Assembly (NCBI RefSeq): GCF_023073415.1
Contig: NZ_JADPJL010000012.1
Coordinates: forward strand, 248,001 to 312,000
Direction of reading: 5' to 3'
Length of the DNA: 64,000 nt
DNA from: Bradyrhizobium sp. 190
GTDB taxonomy: Bacteria; Pseudomonadota; Alphaproteobacteria; Rhizobiales; Xanthobacteraceae
Position 1 is the first letter of the stretch, and each line of letters starts with the position of its first letter. This document shows positions 32,719 to 40,717 of the stretch, piece after piece. The notes beneath the pieces are model-generated. The model ran no database searches. It saw only the letters and a program-made list of their open reading frames with translations, and had not been told where the DNA came from. The translations under genes were made by a program, and so were the position numbers.

Positions 32719-35370
32719 TTGAGCGGCGCCTCACCTGACCCCTCACAGCCCGCGCGCGAACCGAATGCTGTCGCGCGGCTTCAACTGACGCAGGCCCTGC
32801 GACGGGCTCAGTATGCGATCGCGTGGGAGCGCGCCTGGCCGGGCTTCGCCCGGATTTTGAGCGTCGTCGGACTGTTTCTGGTGGCGTCCTGGGCCGGATT
32901 GTGGCTGGCGCTCCCATTCCTTGCACGCGCGGTCGGCATCGGCCTGTTCGTCCTGCTGGCGCTGGCAGCGTTGTTCCCGCTCGCGCGGTTTCGCTGGCCG
33001 ACCCGCGAAGAGGCGTTAAGCCGGCTCGACCGCGGCACCGGCATTCGCCACCGCCCGGCGACCGCGCTGACCGACACGCTCCAGACCAAGGACCCGATCG
33101 CGCAGGCGCTGTGGCGGGAGCAGCGCGAGCGCACGCTGGCTTCGATCAAGCGGATCCGCGCCGGGCTGCCTTCGCCGCGGCTGCCGATCCACGATCCCTG
33201 GGCGCTGCGCGCGCTGGTCATGGTGATGCTGGCGGCCGCCTATGTCGCCGCCGGCGACGAGCGCGCGCTGCGCATTGCCGTGGCGTTCGACTGGAACGGC
33301 GTGCTGGCGCCGGCCAACGTCCGGGTCGATGCCTGGGTGACCCCGCCGGTCTATACCGGCAAGCCGCCGGTCATTCTGTCCGCCGCCAGGGATGCGGCTT
33401 CGCCCGATAGCGGGGCACCGTTGCCGGTGCCGTCAGGCAGCACGCTGCTGGTGCGTTCCAGCGGCGGCACCATCGATGTCGTGGTCGGCGGCGGCGTGAC
33501 CGAAATCGCGTCGGGCGAGCAGGCGCCCAAGGGCACCAACGAACGGCATTTCAAGATCACGGGCGACGGCAGCGCGCATGTCCGCGCGCCGTCCGGCCAG
33601 CCGCTGTGGCGCTTCGCGGCCACGCCCGACCGCGCGCCGATTGTTTCACTTGCCAAGGATCCGGAACGCCAGGCCCGCGGTTCGCTGCAGATGTCCTACA
33701 AGCTCGAGGACGATTACGGCGTCACCGAAGCGCGCGCGCAATTCGTCGCCCGCAACGCGGATGCGGCCAAGATCTCCGATGCCAAGAACTCCGATGCCAA
33801 GACTCCCGATGCGAAGGAAGGCAAGACCAAGGAGGCCGACAAGGCCGAGCCGCGGCCGCTGTTCGAGCCGCCGCAGTTTGCGCTGGTGCTGCCGAACGCG
33901 CGTACCCGCAATGGCGTCGGCCAGACGGTGAAGGATCTCAGCGAAGATCCCTATGCCGGCGCCGATGTGACGCTGACGCTCACGGCCAAGGACGAGGCCG
34001 GCAATGAAGGCAAGAGCGAGCCCTTCAACATGCGGCTGCCGGAGCGGCTGTTCACCAAGCCTTTGGCGCGCGCCCTGATCGAACAGCGCCGTATCCTGGC
34101 GCTCGACGCCAACCAGAATGCGCTGGTCTATACCGCGCTCGATGCGCTGATGATCGCGCCGGAACTGTTCACGCCGGAGGCCGGCCATTATCTCGGCCTC
34201 TTCAGCGTTAAGCACCAACTCGAGGCGGCGCGCACCGACGCTGCGCTGCGCGAGGTCGTCGCCAGCCTGTGGTCGCTTGCCGTCACCATCGAGGACGGCA
34301 ACATCAGTGATGTCGACAAGGCGCTGCGCGCGGCGCAGGAGGCGCTCAAGCAGGCGCTGGAACGCGGCGCCACCGACGAAGAGATCAAGAAGCTCACGGA
34401 TAATCTGCGCGCCGCGCTGGACAATTTCCTGCGCCAGCTTGCCGAGCAGCTGCGCAACAATCCGCAGCAATTGGCGCGTCCGCTCGATCCCAACACCAAG
34501 ATGCTGAGTCAGCAGGATCTCAAGAGCATGCTCGACCGGCTGGAGCGGCTGTCGCGGTCCGGCGACAAGGATGCCGCCAAGCAGTTGTTGGAACAGCTGC
34601 AGCAGATGCTGGAAAACCTGCAGATGGCGCAGCCCGGCCAGGGCGGCGACAACGAGATGGAGCAGGCGCTGAACGAACTCGGCGACATGATCCGCAAGCA
34701 GCAGCAATTGCGCGACAAGACCCACAAGCAGGGCCAGGATTCCAGGCGCGACCGCATGCGCGGCAAGCAGGGCGACCAGAGCATGGGCGACCTGCAGCAG
34801 GACCAGCAGGGCCTGCGCGACCGGCTGAAGAAACTGCAGGAAGAACTCGCCAAGCGCGGCATGGGGCCGGGCCAGCGCGGCCAACAGGGGCAGCAGGGCC
34901 AGCAAGGTCAGCGCGGCGAACAAGGGCAGGGCCAGCAGGGTCAAGGCGGCGACCAGGGCGACGGCGAGGACGGGCTCGATCAGGCCGATAACGCGATGGG
35001 CGATGCCACCGGCCGGCTCGGCGAGGGCAATGCCGATGGGGCGGTGGACTCGCAAGGTCGCGCGCTGGACGCGCTGCGCAAGGGTGCCCAGAGTCTGGCC
35101 GAGGCCATGCAGCAGGGTGACGGCGATCAGCCGGGCGACGGCCCCGGCAATCCCAGAGGCCGCCAGCAGGGCGCGGCCAACTCGACCGATCCGCTGGGAC
35201 GGCCGATGCGCAACAACGAGTTCACCGACGATTATACCGTGAAGATCCCCGGCGAGATCGACGTGCAGCGGGTGCGCCGGATCCTCGAAGAACTGCGCCG
35301 CCGTCTCGGCGATCCGTCCCGTCCGCAGATCGAACTCGATTACATCGAGCGGCTGTTGAAGGATTATTGA
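32719..35370 (+). CDS. DUF4175 / TIGR02302 family membrane protein
   Basis: 883 residues from TTG 32719, with GGAG six bases upstream. Two or three hydrophobic helices lie near the N-terminus (residues 40-95, then about 155-178). A beta-rich periplasmic region follows, then a helical domain, a long Gln/Gly-rich low-complexity run (GQQGQQGQQGQRGEQGQGQQ) around residues 715-755, and a conserved C-terminal segment ending LRRRLGDPSRPQIELDYIERLLKDY. A repeat of DAK units (ISDAKNSDAKTPDAKEGKTKEADKAE) breaks the middle. The family is typical of Rhizobiales; function is unproven but the context is envelope and cell-cycle genes. Confidence 0.92.
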   Translation: MSGASPDPSQPAREPNAVARLQLTQALRRAQYAIAWERAWPGFARILSVVGLFLVASWAGLWLALPFLARAVGIGLFVLLALAALFPLARFRWPTREEALSRLDRGTGIRHRPATALTDTLQTKDPIAQALWREQRERTLASIKRIRAGLPSPRLPIHDPWALRALVMVMLAAAYVAAGDERALRIAVAFDWNGVLAPANVRVDAWVTPPVYTGKPPVILSAARDAASPDSGAPLPVPSGSTLLVRSSGGTIDVVVGGGVTEIASGEQAPKGTNERHFKITGDGSAHVRAPSGQPLWRFAATPDRAPIVSLAKDPERQARGSLQMSYKLEDDYGVTEARAQFVARNADAAKISDAKNSDAKTPDAKEGKTKEADKAEPRPLFEPPQFALVLPNARTRNGVGQTVKDLSEDPYAGADVTLTLTAKDEAGNEGKSEPFNMRLPERLFTKPLARALIEQRRILALDANQNALVYTALDALMIAPELFTPEAGHYLGLFSVKHQLEAARTDAALREVVASLWSLAVTIEDGNISDVDKALRAAQEALKQALERGATDEEIKKLTDNLRAALDNFLRQLAEQLRNNPQQLARPLDPNTKMLSQQDLKSMLDRLERLSRSGDKDAAKQLLEQLQQMLENLQMAQPGQGGDNEMEQALNELGDMIRKQQQLRDKTHKQGQDSRRDRMRGKQGDQSMGDLQQDQQGLRDRLKKLQEELAKRGMGPGQRGQQGQQGQQGQRGEQGQGQQGQGGDQGDGEDGLDQADNAMGDATGRLGEGNADGAVDSQGRALDALRKGAQSLAEAMQQGDGDQPGDGPGNPRGRQQGAANSTDPLGRPMRNNEFTDDYTVKIPGEIDVQRVRRILEELRRRLGDPSRPQIELDYIERLLKDY

Positions 35371-35383
35371 TTTCGCCGGATGC

Positions 35384-35471
35384 GTAGGGTGGGCAAAGGC
35401 GCATAGCGCCGTGCCCACCATTTTTCGCGGTTGTCGAGAATGGTGGGCACGCTTCGCTTTGCCCACCCTAC
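35384..35471. repeat. Palindromic intergenic repeat, family A copy 3
   Basis: Full-length copy with outer arms GTAGGGTGGGCAAAG and CTTTGCCCACCCTAC, between the convergent DUF4175 and cpdR genes, 13 bases after the first and 14 before the second. Possible shared end of both transcripts. Confidence 0.9.
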
Positions 35472-35485
35472 GGATTCGGGCTTGG

Positions 35486-35860
35486 CTAGGCCTTCTTCGC
35501 CGCCAGCGCGTCCGCGACCGCGGTGCGGATGTCGTGCACCGAGAACGGCTTCGTCACCACGTCGTGCACGATGGCGCTGAGGCCGGAGGCGCGTTCGCGC
35601 TGATCTGCGAAGCCCGTCATCAACAGGATCTTCAGGTTGGGAAAATCGCGCGCCGCCGTCAGCGCCAGTGCGATGCCGTCCATCACGGGCATCTGGATGT
35701 CGGTCAGCAGCAGGTCGAACGTGCCCTGTTCGCGGGTCAGGATATCGAGCGCTTCGGCGCCGTCCTCGGCGGTGACGGTCTCGTGGCCGTCCATGGCGAT
35801 GGCGCGCGCCACCAGCGAGCGCATGGAATCTTCGTCATCGGCAATCAGCACGCGTGGCAT
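35486..35860 (-). CDS. cpdR: CpdR-type single-domain response regulator
   Basis: This 124-residue stand-alone receiver has the phospho-acceptor Asp54 (LLLTDIQMPVMDG), acidic pair DDED at residues 8-11 and conserved Lys104 (VVTKPF). The whole sequence follows Caulobacter CpdR (ILLMTGFADQRERASGLSAIVHDVV). Unphosphorylated CpdR primes the ClpXP protease to degrade cell-cycle proteins, and phosphorylation by the CckA-ChpT relay turns it off. No kinase is adjacent, as expected. The MJ0042-domain gene lies just upstream on the same strand. Confidence 0.92.
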   Translation of the reverse strand: MPRVLIADDEDSMRSLVARAIAMDGHETVTAEDGAEALDILTREQGTFDLLLTDIQMPVMDGIALALTAARDFPNLKILLMTGFADQRERASGLSAIVHDVVTKPFSVHDIRTAVADALAAKKA

Positions 35861-35901
35861 GAAGTCGTCTCTCTCGCCTCAGCGGAACAGGCGGGCCTTG
35901 T

Positions 35902-36774
35902 TCAGGCATGGCCGGCCAGATCCCGCTTGTTGAAAAAGCGTACGTCAATATTGCGGCCTTCGGGCGGCGGCGAAGCCAGCCGCGACTTGAAGTAGGCGCG
36001 CTCGCCGGGGTTGAGCACCGGCTGCTCGAGCACCGCGTTCCAGGCGTAGACCTCCGCGCCCTGCGCGTCGCGGACGGAAAAGCGCAGCCGCGGCAATTCG
36101 ACCGGCCTTTTGGTCTCGCCGATGATCGTGCCTTCGATGACCAGGACCGGCTTGCCGTCCACGGTCTCGTTGGTGATCTTGATGTCCTTGAACGCCAGCC
36201 CGCGCAGGTTCACTTCCAGCCCGACCATCTTGTAGAACGTCGCGGTTTGCGGCAGCAGCCGCACGACATCGGCGCGCCAGATCATCAGCCCCAGTATCAG
36301 CGCGCCCATCGCGGCGCAGGCGGTCGGCAGGCCGACGGCCGGCATGAAGGGGATGCGGGGCAGGGACGGCAGCCGGAAAAGGCGGGCCAACCGCTGGCGG
36401 TGCGTGGTGATCGGGATTTCCTCATGGTCCTCCGCATCCAGCCGGGCGGCCGACGGCCAGTCGCTGTCGCCGCCTGGTTGCGAACCTTCGCCCTCGGCCG
36501 GCCAGCCGGCCGAAATCGAGGGGCTGTCGACAACAGGGGCGTCCTGCCCCTCCTCCTCGCGCGCCAGCGCTTCCCATTCGGCCGCGGCATCGTTTGCGGC
36601 CGGCTGGCTCGATTGCGCCATCGCCGGCACGGCGGCGGCCATTTCGATCGCGTCTTCGGGCCGCGCCAGCCAGGTTTCCTTGCATCGGGAGCAGCGCACG
36701 GTACGTCCCCCGGCGCCCAGGGTGGCCGGATTGATGGCGTAAGATGTTGTACAATGGGGGCAAATGATATGCAT
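35902..36774 (-). CDS. MJ0042 zinc-finger membrane protein (DUF3426-like)
   Basis: 290 residues from ATG 36774 (MHIICPHC). The N-terminal MJ0042 zinc ribbon uses Cys5, Cys8, Cys28 and Cys31 (CPHC and CSRC). A long acidic, Ala/Pro-rich linker follows. One membrane span is near residue 150 (ACAAMGALILGLMIW), and a C-terminal beta-sandwich has GLEVNLRGLAFKDIKI and PGERAYFKSRL, as in DUF3426. The layout predicts a cytoplasmic zinc finger and a periplasmic domain. It is divergent from ftsE, an arrangement common in Bradyrhizobium. Role unknown; may sense or stabilise envelope components. Confidence 0.88.
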   Translation of the reverse strand: MHIICPHCTTSYAINPATLGAGGRTVRCSRCKETWLARPEDAIEMAAAVPAMAQSSQPAANDAAAEWEALAREEEGQDAPVVDSPSISAGWPAEGEGSQPGGDSDWPSAARLDAEDHEEIPITTHRQRLARLFRLPSLPRIPFMPAVGLPTACAAMGALILGLMIWRADVVRLLPQTATFYKMVGLEVNLRGLAFKDIKITNETVDGKPVLVIEGTIIGETKRPVELPRLRFSVRDAQGAEVYAWNAVLEQPVLNPGERAYFKSRLASPPPEGRNIDVRFFNKRDLAGHA

Positions 36775-36966
36775 GGAGCCCAACTCACCCGTGTCTTTGC
36801 CCGGATGCTACATAGCGACTGTTAACGAATCGGAAACCATAACGGTCGCAAAACCGTTTTGTCCGGTCAGTACCCAAACCGGCGGGCTACGAGCCCAAGG
36901 TTCAGGTTCGGGTCCAGGTTCAAGTCCGGGGTTTCCGGCCACGGTTCATGTCGAGCGGAGCTGAGC

Positions 36967-37626
36967 TTGGTTCGGTTCGAAAATGTCGGTTTGCGGTACG
37001 GGCTCGGCCCGGAGATTTTGCGCGACCTCTCCTTCCTGATCCCGGCCCATTCCTTCCAGTTCCTCACCGGTCCCTCGGGCGCGGGCAAGACCTCGTTGCT
37101 GCGGCTGTTGTTTCTGTCGCTGCGGCCGACGCGCGGCCTCGTCAACCTGTTCGGCCAGGACGTCTCGCTGCTCGGCAAGGATCAGGTCGCGAACATGCGC
37201 CAGAAGATCGGCATCGTGCTGCAGGATTTCCGCCTGCTCGATCACATGACGACCTATGAGAACGTGGCGCTGCCGTTCCGCGTGATGGGCCGCGAAGAAT
37301 CCAGCTATCGCCGGGAGGTGATCGACCTCCTGAAGTGGGTCGGCCTCGGCGAGCGCATGGATGCGCTGCCGCCGATCCTGTCGGGCGGCGAGAAGCAGCG
37401 CGCCGCGATCGCGCGCGCGGTGATCTCGCGGCCGCAATTGTTGCTGGCGGACGAACCCACCGGCAGCGTCGACCCGACGCTCGGCCGGCGCCTGCTGCGG
37501 CTGTTCATCGAATTGAACCGGCTGGGCACCGCGGTCATCATCGCGACCCACGACATCACGCTGATGGACCAGTACGAGGCGCGGCGGATGGTGCTGCACC
37601 AGGGGCGGTTGCACATCTATGAGTAG
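36967..37626 (+). CDS. ftsE: Cell division ATP-binding protein FtsE
   Basis: 219 residues from TTG 36967, supported by GGAG six bases upstream and by the family length. Walker A GPSGAGKT is at residues 35-42, Q-loop LQDFRLLDH, ABC signature LSGGEKQR and Walker B LLLADEP, with the switch histidine in ATHD. FtsE binds FtsX at the division site and drives peptidoglycan hydrolase activation. The 3' end overlaps ftsX by eight bases, giving tight translational coupling. Confidence 0.95.
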   Translation: MVRFENVGLRYGLGPEILRDLSFLIPAHSFQFLTGPSGAGKTSLLRLLFLSLRPTRGLVNLFGQDVSLLGKDQVANMRQKIGIVLQDFRLLDHMTTYENVALPFRVMGREESSYRREVIDLLKWVGLGERMDALPPILSGGEKQRAAIARAVISRPQLLLADEPTGSVDPTLGRRLLRLFIELNRLGTAVIIATHDITLMDQYEARRMVLHQGRLHIYE

Positions 37627-38590
37627 GGTCGGTGACGAACATGGGACGCTGGTGGATCTCGGGACGGAGCGCCCGCAGGTCCCGGCGCGCGCGCGCAACA
37701 TGTCGCCGATCGTGCCGCGGGCGTCGATCTCCGGCCGCGCGCTGGTCGCGGTCGTCGCCATCATGACGTTCCTCGCTTCCATCACCACCGGCACCGTGCT
37801 GCTCGTCAGCGCATCGGCCGCGGAATGGCAGTCGGAAGTCGCCAGCGAAATCACCATGCAGGTGCGCCCGCAGGCAGGGCGCGATCTCGATCGCGACGTG
37901 ACCGCGGCGGCGGAGGCGATGCGGACGCAGCCCGGCATCGTCCAGGTCAAGCCGTTCAGCAAGGACGAATCGGCCAGGTTGCTCGAGCCGTGGCTCGGCA
38001 GCGGGCTGTCGATCGAGCAGTTGCCGGTGCCGCGCGTCGTCGTGGCGCGCGTCCAGCCCGGCACCACGCTCGACCTTGCGGCATTGCGCTCCAGGGTGAC
38101 CCAGGTGGCGCCGTCGGCGAGCGTCGACGATCATCGCGCCTGGATCGAGCGCATGCGCTCGATGACCGGCGCCACCGTGTTCGCCGGCATCGGTATCCTC
38201 GTGCTGGTGATCGCGGCGACGATCATCTCGGTTTCGTTCGCGACCCGCGGTGCGATGGCGGCGAACCGCCCGATCGTCGAGGTGCTGCACTTCGTCGGCG
38301 CCGGCGACCGCTATATCGCCAACCATTTCCTGCGGCATTTTCTCAGGCTCGGGCTGGAGGGCGGGGTGATCGGCGGCGGCGCCGCGATGCTGGGTTTCGG
38401 CTTCTCCGAATCGATCGCCGCCTGGTTCTCGGGCACCCCCGTCGGCGATCAATTCGCCGCGCTGCTGGGGACGTTTTCGCTGCCGCCGTCGGGCTATCTG
38501 GCGCTCGCGGTACAGGCCGTGGCGATCGCCGCCATAACCGGCTGGGCCTCGCGGCGAACGCTGTTCGCCACGCTGGACGACATCGATTGA
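37619..38590 (+). CDS. ftsX: Cell division protein FtsX
   Basis: This 323-residue FtsX-type permease has four membrane helices: one near residues 40-65, then a large periplasmic loop, then three in the C-terminal half (VFAGIGILVLVIAATIISVSFA, GVIGGGAAMLGFGFSESIAAW, YLALAVQAVAIAAITGW). The periplasmic loop carries VASEITMQVRPQAGRDLDRDV and is the expected contact site for cell-wall hydrolase activators such as EnvC-type proteins. Its ATG overlaps the end of ftsE by eight bases. Confidence 0.95.
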   Translation: MSRVGDEHGTLVDLGTERPQVPARARNMSPIVPRASISGRALVAVVAIMTFLASITTGTVLLVSASAAEWQSEVASEITMQVRPQAGRDLDRDVTAAAEAMRTQPGIVQVKPFSKDESARLLEPWLGSGLSIEQLPVPRVVVARVQPGTTLDLAALRSRVTQVAPSASVDDHRAWIERMRSMTGATVFAGIGILVLVIAATIISVSFATRGAMAANRPIVEVLHFVGAGDRYIANHFLRHFLRLGLEGGVIGGGAAMLGFGFSESIAAWFSGTPVGDQFAALLGTFSLPPSGYLALAVQAVAIAAITGWASRRTLFATLDDID

Positions 38591-38602
38591 TTCGGCGAAT
38601 GG

Positions 38603-38672
38603 CGTTTTCCGGCGAAGCATGTTCTGGGGACATGATCCGGGGTAGGCCGGGACTCCACTTCGCCTGAAAACG
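38603..38672. repeat. Inverted-repeat element, family D copy 2
   Basis: The arms CGTTTTCCGGCGAAG (38603-38617) and CTTCGCCTGAAAACG (38658-38672) match in 14 of 15 positions as inverted repeats, and the core holds CATGATCCGG. This is a short variant of the dispersed Bradyrhizobium element at 23321-23419. It separates ftsX from the ydcF-type gene. Confidence 0.7.
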
Positions 38673-38711
38673 TTCTAGAATTGTACGTGGGAAGAGGGAT
38701 CGCCGGGCCAT

Positions 38712-39428
38712 ATGGATTTGCAGCACGACAGCACGCCGAGGGCGCCGGCCGCGCGGCCGCGCGGATGGCTGCGCGCGGCCATCGTCGGCACCATGGCGAT
38801 CCTGTTCGTCGGCGCGGCCGTGGGCTTCATCGCCTTTCTCTCGCAATTGCGCGGCGTCGAAATCAAGCCTGCGCGCAACGCCGACGGGATCGTGGTGCTG
38901 ACCGGCGGCTCGTCGCGAGTGTCGGATGCGATGGAATTGCTGGCCGGCGGTTTTGGCAAGCGACTGTTGATCTCGGGCGCGCATCCGACCAATGCCCTGA
39001 GCGACATTTCGCGCTCGCTGCCCGACAACCAGTCGCTGCTGTTGCGCTGTTGCGTCGATCTCGACCGTTCCGTCAATACCAGGAGCAACGCTGCCGAGAC
39101 ACGCCGCTGGGTCCGCGAGCGCGGCTTCAAGTCGCTGATCGTGGTGACGTCGAACTACCACATGCCGCGGGCGATCGTGGAGCTGTCGCATGCGATCCCC
39201 GACGTCACGCTGATTCCGTTCGCGGTGGTCGGCGACCGATGGCGCGACGAGCCGTGGTGGACCAGCGGCACGACGCTGCGTCTCTTGCTGTCGGAATATG
39301 TCAAATATGTCGCCGCCGAAGTGCGGGTGCGGCTGGCCGGTGCCGGCATCGATCTGGTGCCCGAACTTTCCGATCCGCCCGCGCCCGCGCCGGCGCAGCG
39401 CCGGCCGGCGACGGCGCAGGCCAACTAG
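38712..39428 (+). CDS. YdcF/ElyC/SanA (DUF218) family protein
   Basis: This 238-residue protein has one N-terminal membrane span (residues 20-42) and the DUF218 domain outside the membrane. The opening strand is DGIVVLTGGSSRVSDAMELL, the middle has LISGAHPTN, and the tail has VVTSNYHMPRAIVEL. DUF218 proteins such as ElyC and SanA affect peptidoglycan or lipid-carrier homeostasis. It follows ftsEX on the same strand, consistent with a cell-envelope role. The ribosome binding site is weak, so the start could be slightly different. Confidence 0.9.
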   Translation: MDLQHDSTPRAPAARPRGWLRAAIVGTMAILFVGAAVGFIAFLSQLRGVEIKPARNADGIVVLTGGSSRVSDAMELLAGGFGKRLLISGAHPTNALSDISRSLPDNQSLLLRCCVDLDRSVNTRSNAAETRRWVRERGFKSLIVVTSNYHMPRAIVELSHAIPDVTLIPFAVVGDRWRDEPWWTSGTTLRLLLSEYVKYVAAEVRVRLAGAGIDLVPELSDPPAPAPAQRRPATAQAN

Positions 39429-39563
39429 GGCGCGTTTCATCCGCGAATGGTGCGTCCGGCTCCGTGTCGACGTGCCCTCCAAAGCGGACATTAGTCAGAC
39501 CGATCGGCATGTTAGCTTTAGGCCGGATGCCGACATGCCGAGTGCGACAGCGGTCGTCCTGGC

Positions 39564-40493
39564 TTACGTTTCACTTTCCGGGGCGCCCTGTGCTTCGCGA
39601 CGCCACACGCCCGGGCTGACGCCGACCAGCATCGAAAATACTCGCGTAAAGTGACTTTGACTGGCAAACCCGGCCGATATCGCGATTTCAGCAAGCGATA
39701 GGCCGCGAATGGTCATCAACTGCTTGGCAGTGCTCACGCGTTGGCGAAGGAGCCACTGATGTGGTGGCAGGCCGACGGAGGTTCGAAATGCTCGAGAAAA
39801 ATGGCTAACCGAGAGGTCGAACTCAGCGGCGATTTCCTGCAACGTAAGTTTCCCGCTGAGATCAGATTCGAGCCTTTCACAGGCCCGCTTCGCCTGCCAG
39901 GGAGCAAGACCGCCGCGCGCGTGCTCGGCGTTTCGCAGTCCGCCATACGTCTGAGCGACGTGCGCTGTGAACGCAAGCATCATGTGATCGACGAAAAGCT
40001 GGTTCGCTTCGGATGGCCGGCGCAATGCCTGCAAGAGCGATGCGCCGATGTGATGCACAGCCTCATCGTGAAAGCCGGTGCCGTACTGATAGTCGAGTTG
40101 ACCGACGCGCCGGACGCCGAACTGCCCTGCGATGCCGTTGAGAGCCAAAGCCGGAATGTAGAAATTAAGGGAGTGAAATGGCTTATCGATCAGATAGCGC
40201 GGGTCCTCCTTCATGTCGTAAATATAGGTCTGACCTACCCGAATATCGGGCTTGATCACGCACTTGCCATGCTCCCAGTATTCGCAGTCGGGGTAATCGC
40301 GCAATTTCAAGCTAAAGATATAGGCATCTTCGGGTGCAATTCTGCCGCACAGCCCTGGAACGGGGTTGTCATCCCGCGTTTCGGTGGCTGCGACCTCGGC
40401 GCCACGCACTGACCGCGTGATCAGCGATGACGGTGCGTTCTGAAGGTGCAGGAGCTCTTTCCACTTCTGACCGTGAAAACCGCTCTGTGCCAT
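39564..40493 (-). CDS. AraC-family transcriptional regulator
   Basis: 309 residues from ATG 40493 (a TTG at 40502 is possible). The C-terminal domain has two helix-turn-helix motifs: KLTLQEIAAEFDLSVSHFSRAFRTSVGLPPHQW and LSLAEIAISAGFASQSHFTRVFSMLVGVSPGVW. The N-terminal 190 residues show no named ligand domain. GC content is lower than in neighbouring core genes. The likely target is the solute-binding protein gene 225 bases upstream on the same strand. The pair breaks an otherwise envelope-type gene order, so it may be acquired. Confidence 0.9.
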   Translation of the reverse strand: MAQSGFHGQKWKELLHLQNAPSSLITRSVRGAEVAATETRDDNPVPGLCGRIAPEDAYIFSLKLRDYPDCEYWEHGKCVIKPDIRVGQTYIYDMKEDPRYLIDKPFHSLNFYIPALALNGIAGQFGVRRVGQLDYQYGTGFHDEAVHHIGASLLQALRRPSEANQLFVDHMMLAFTAHVAQTYGGLRNAEHARGGLAPWQAKRACERLESDLSGKLTLQEIAAEFDLSVSHFSRAFRTSVGLPPHQWLLRQRVSTAKQLMTIRGLSLAEIAISAGFASQSHFTRVFSMLVGVSPGVWRREAQGAPESET

Positions 40494-40717
40494 ATGGGTC
40501 AACTCTTCGGTAACGCGGACTGGCGGATTAGCTATTATTGCCGCGCTGTCACCCCATTATCGTGGATCAGCGAGGATCCGTCCAGTTCGACTGACAACCG
40601 GATGTTTTACAATGCGATTTCAAGGTGTCGTGGATGTCCCCGTCCGCTGCAATCCACAGTCGAAATGTCTGATTGGGGATTAGGGCTGGACGGATGTAGT
40701 AGGTATACGCGGACACG

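Noticed and set aside
33646..35466. A 606-codon minus-strand frame opposite the DUF4175 gene
   Set aside because: It is the mirror frame of a well-supported protein with a Gln/Gly-rich region, which naturally gives a long Leu/Ala-rich antisense frame.
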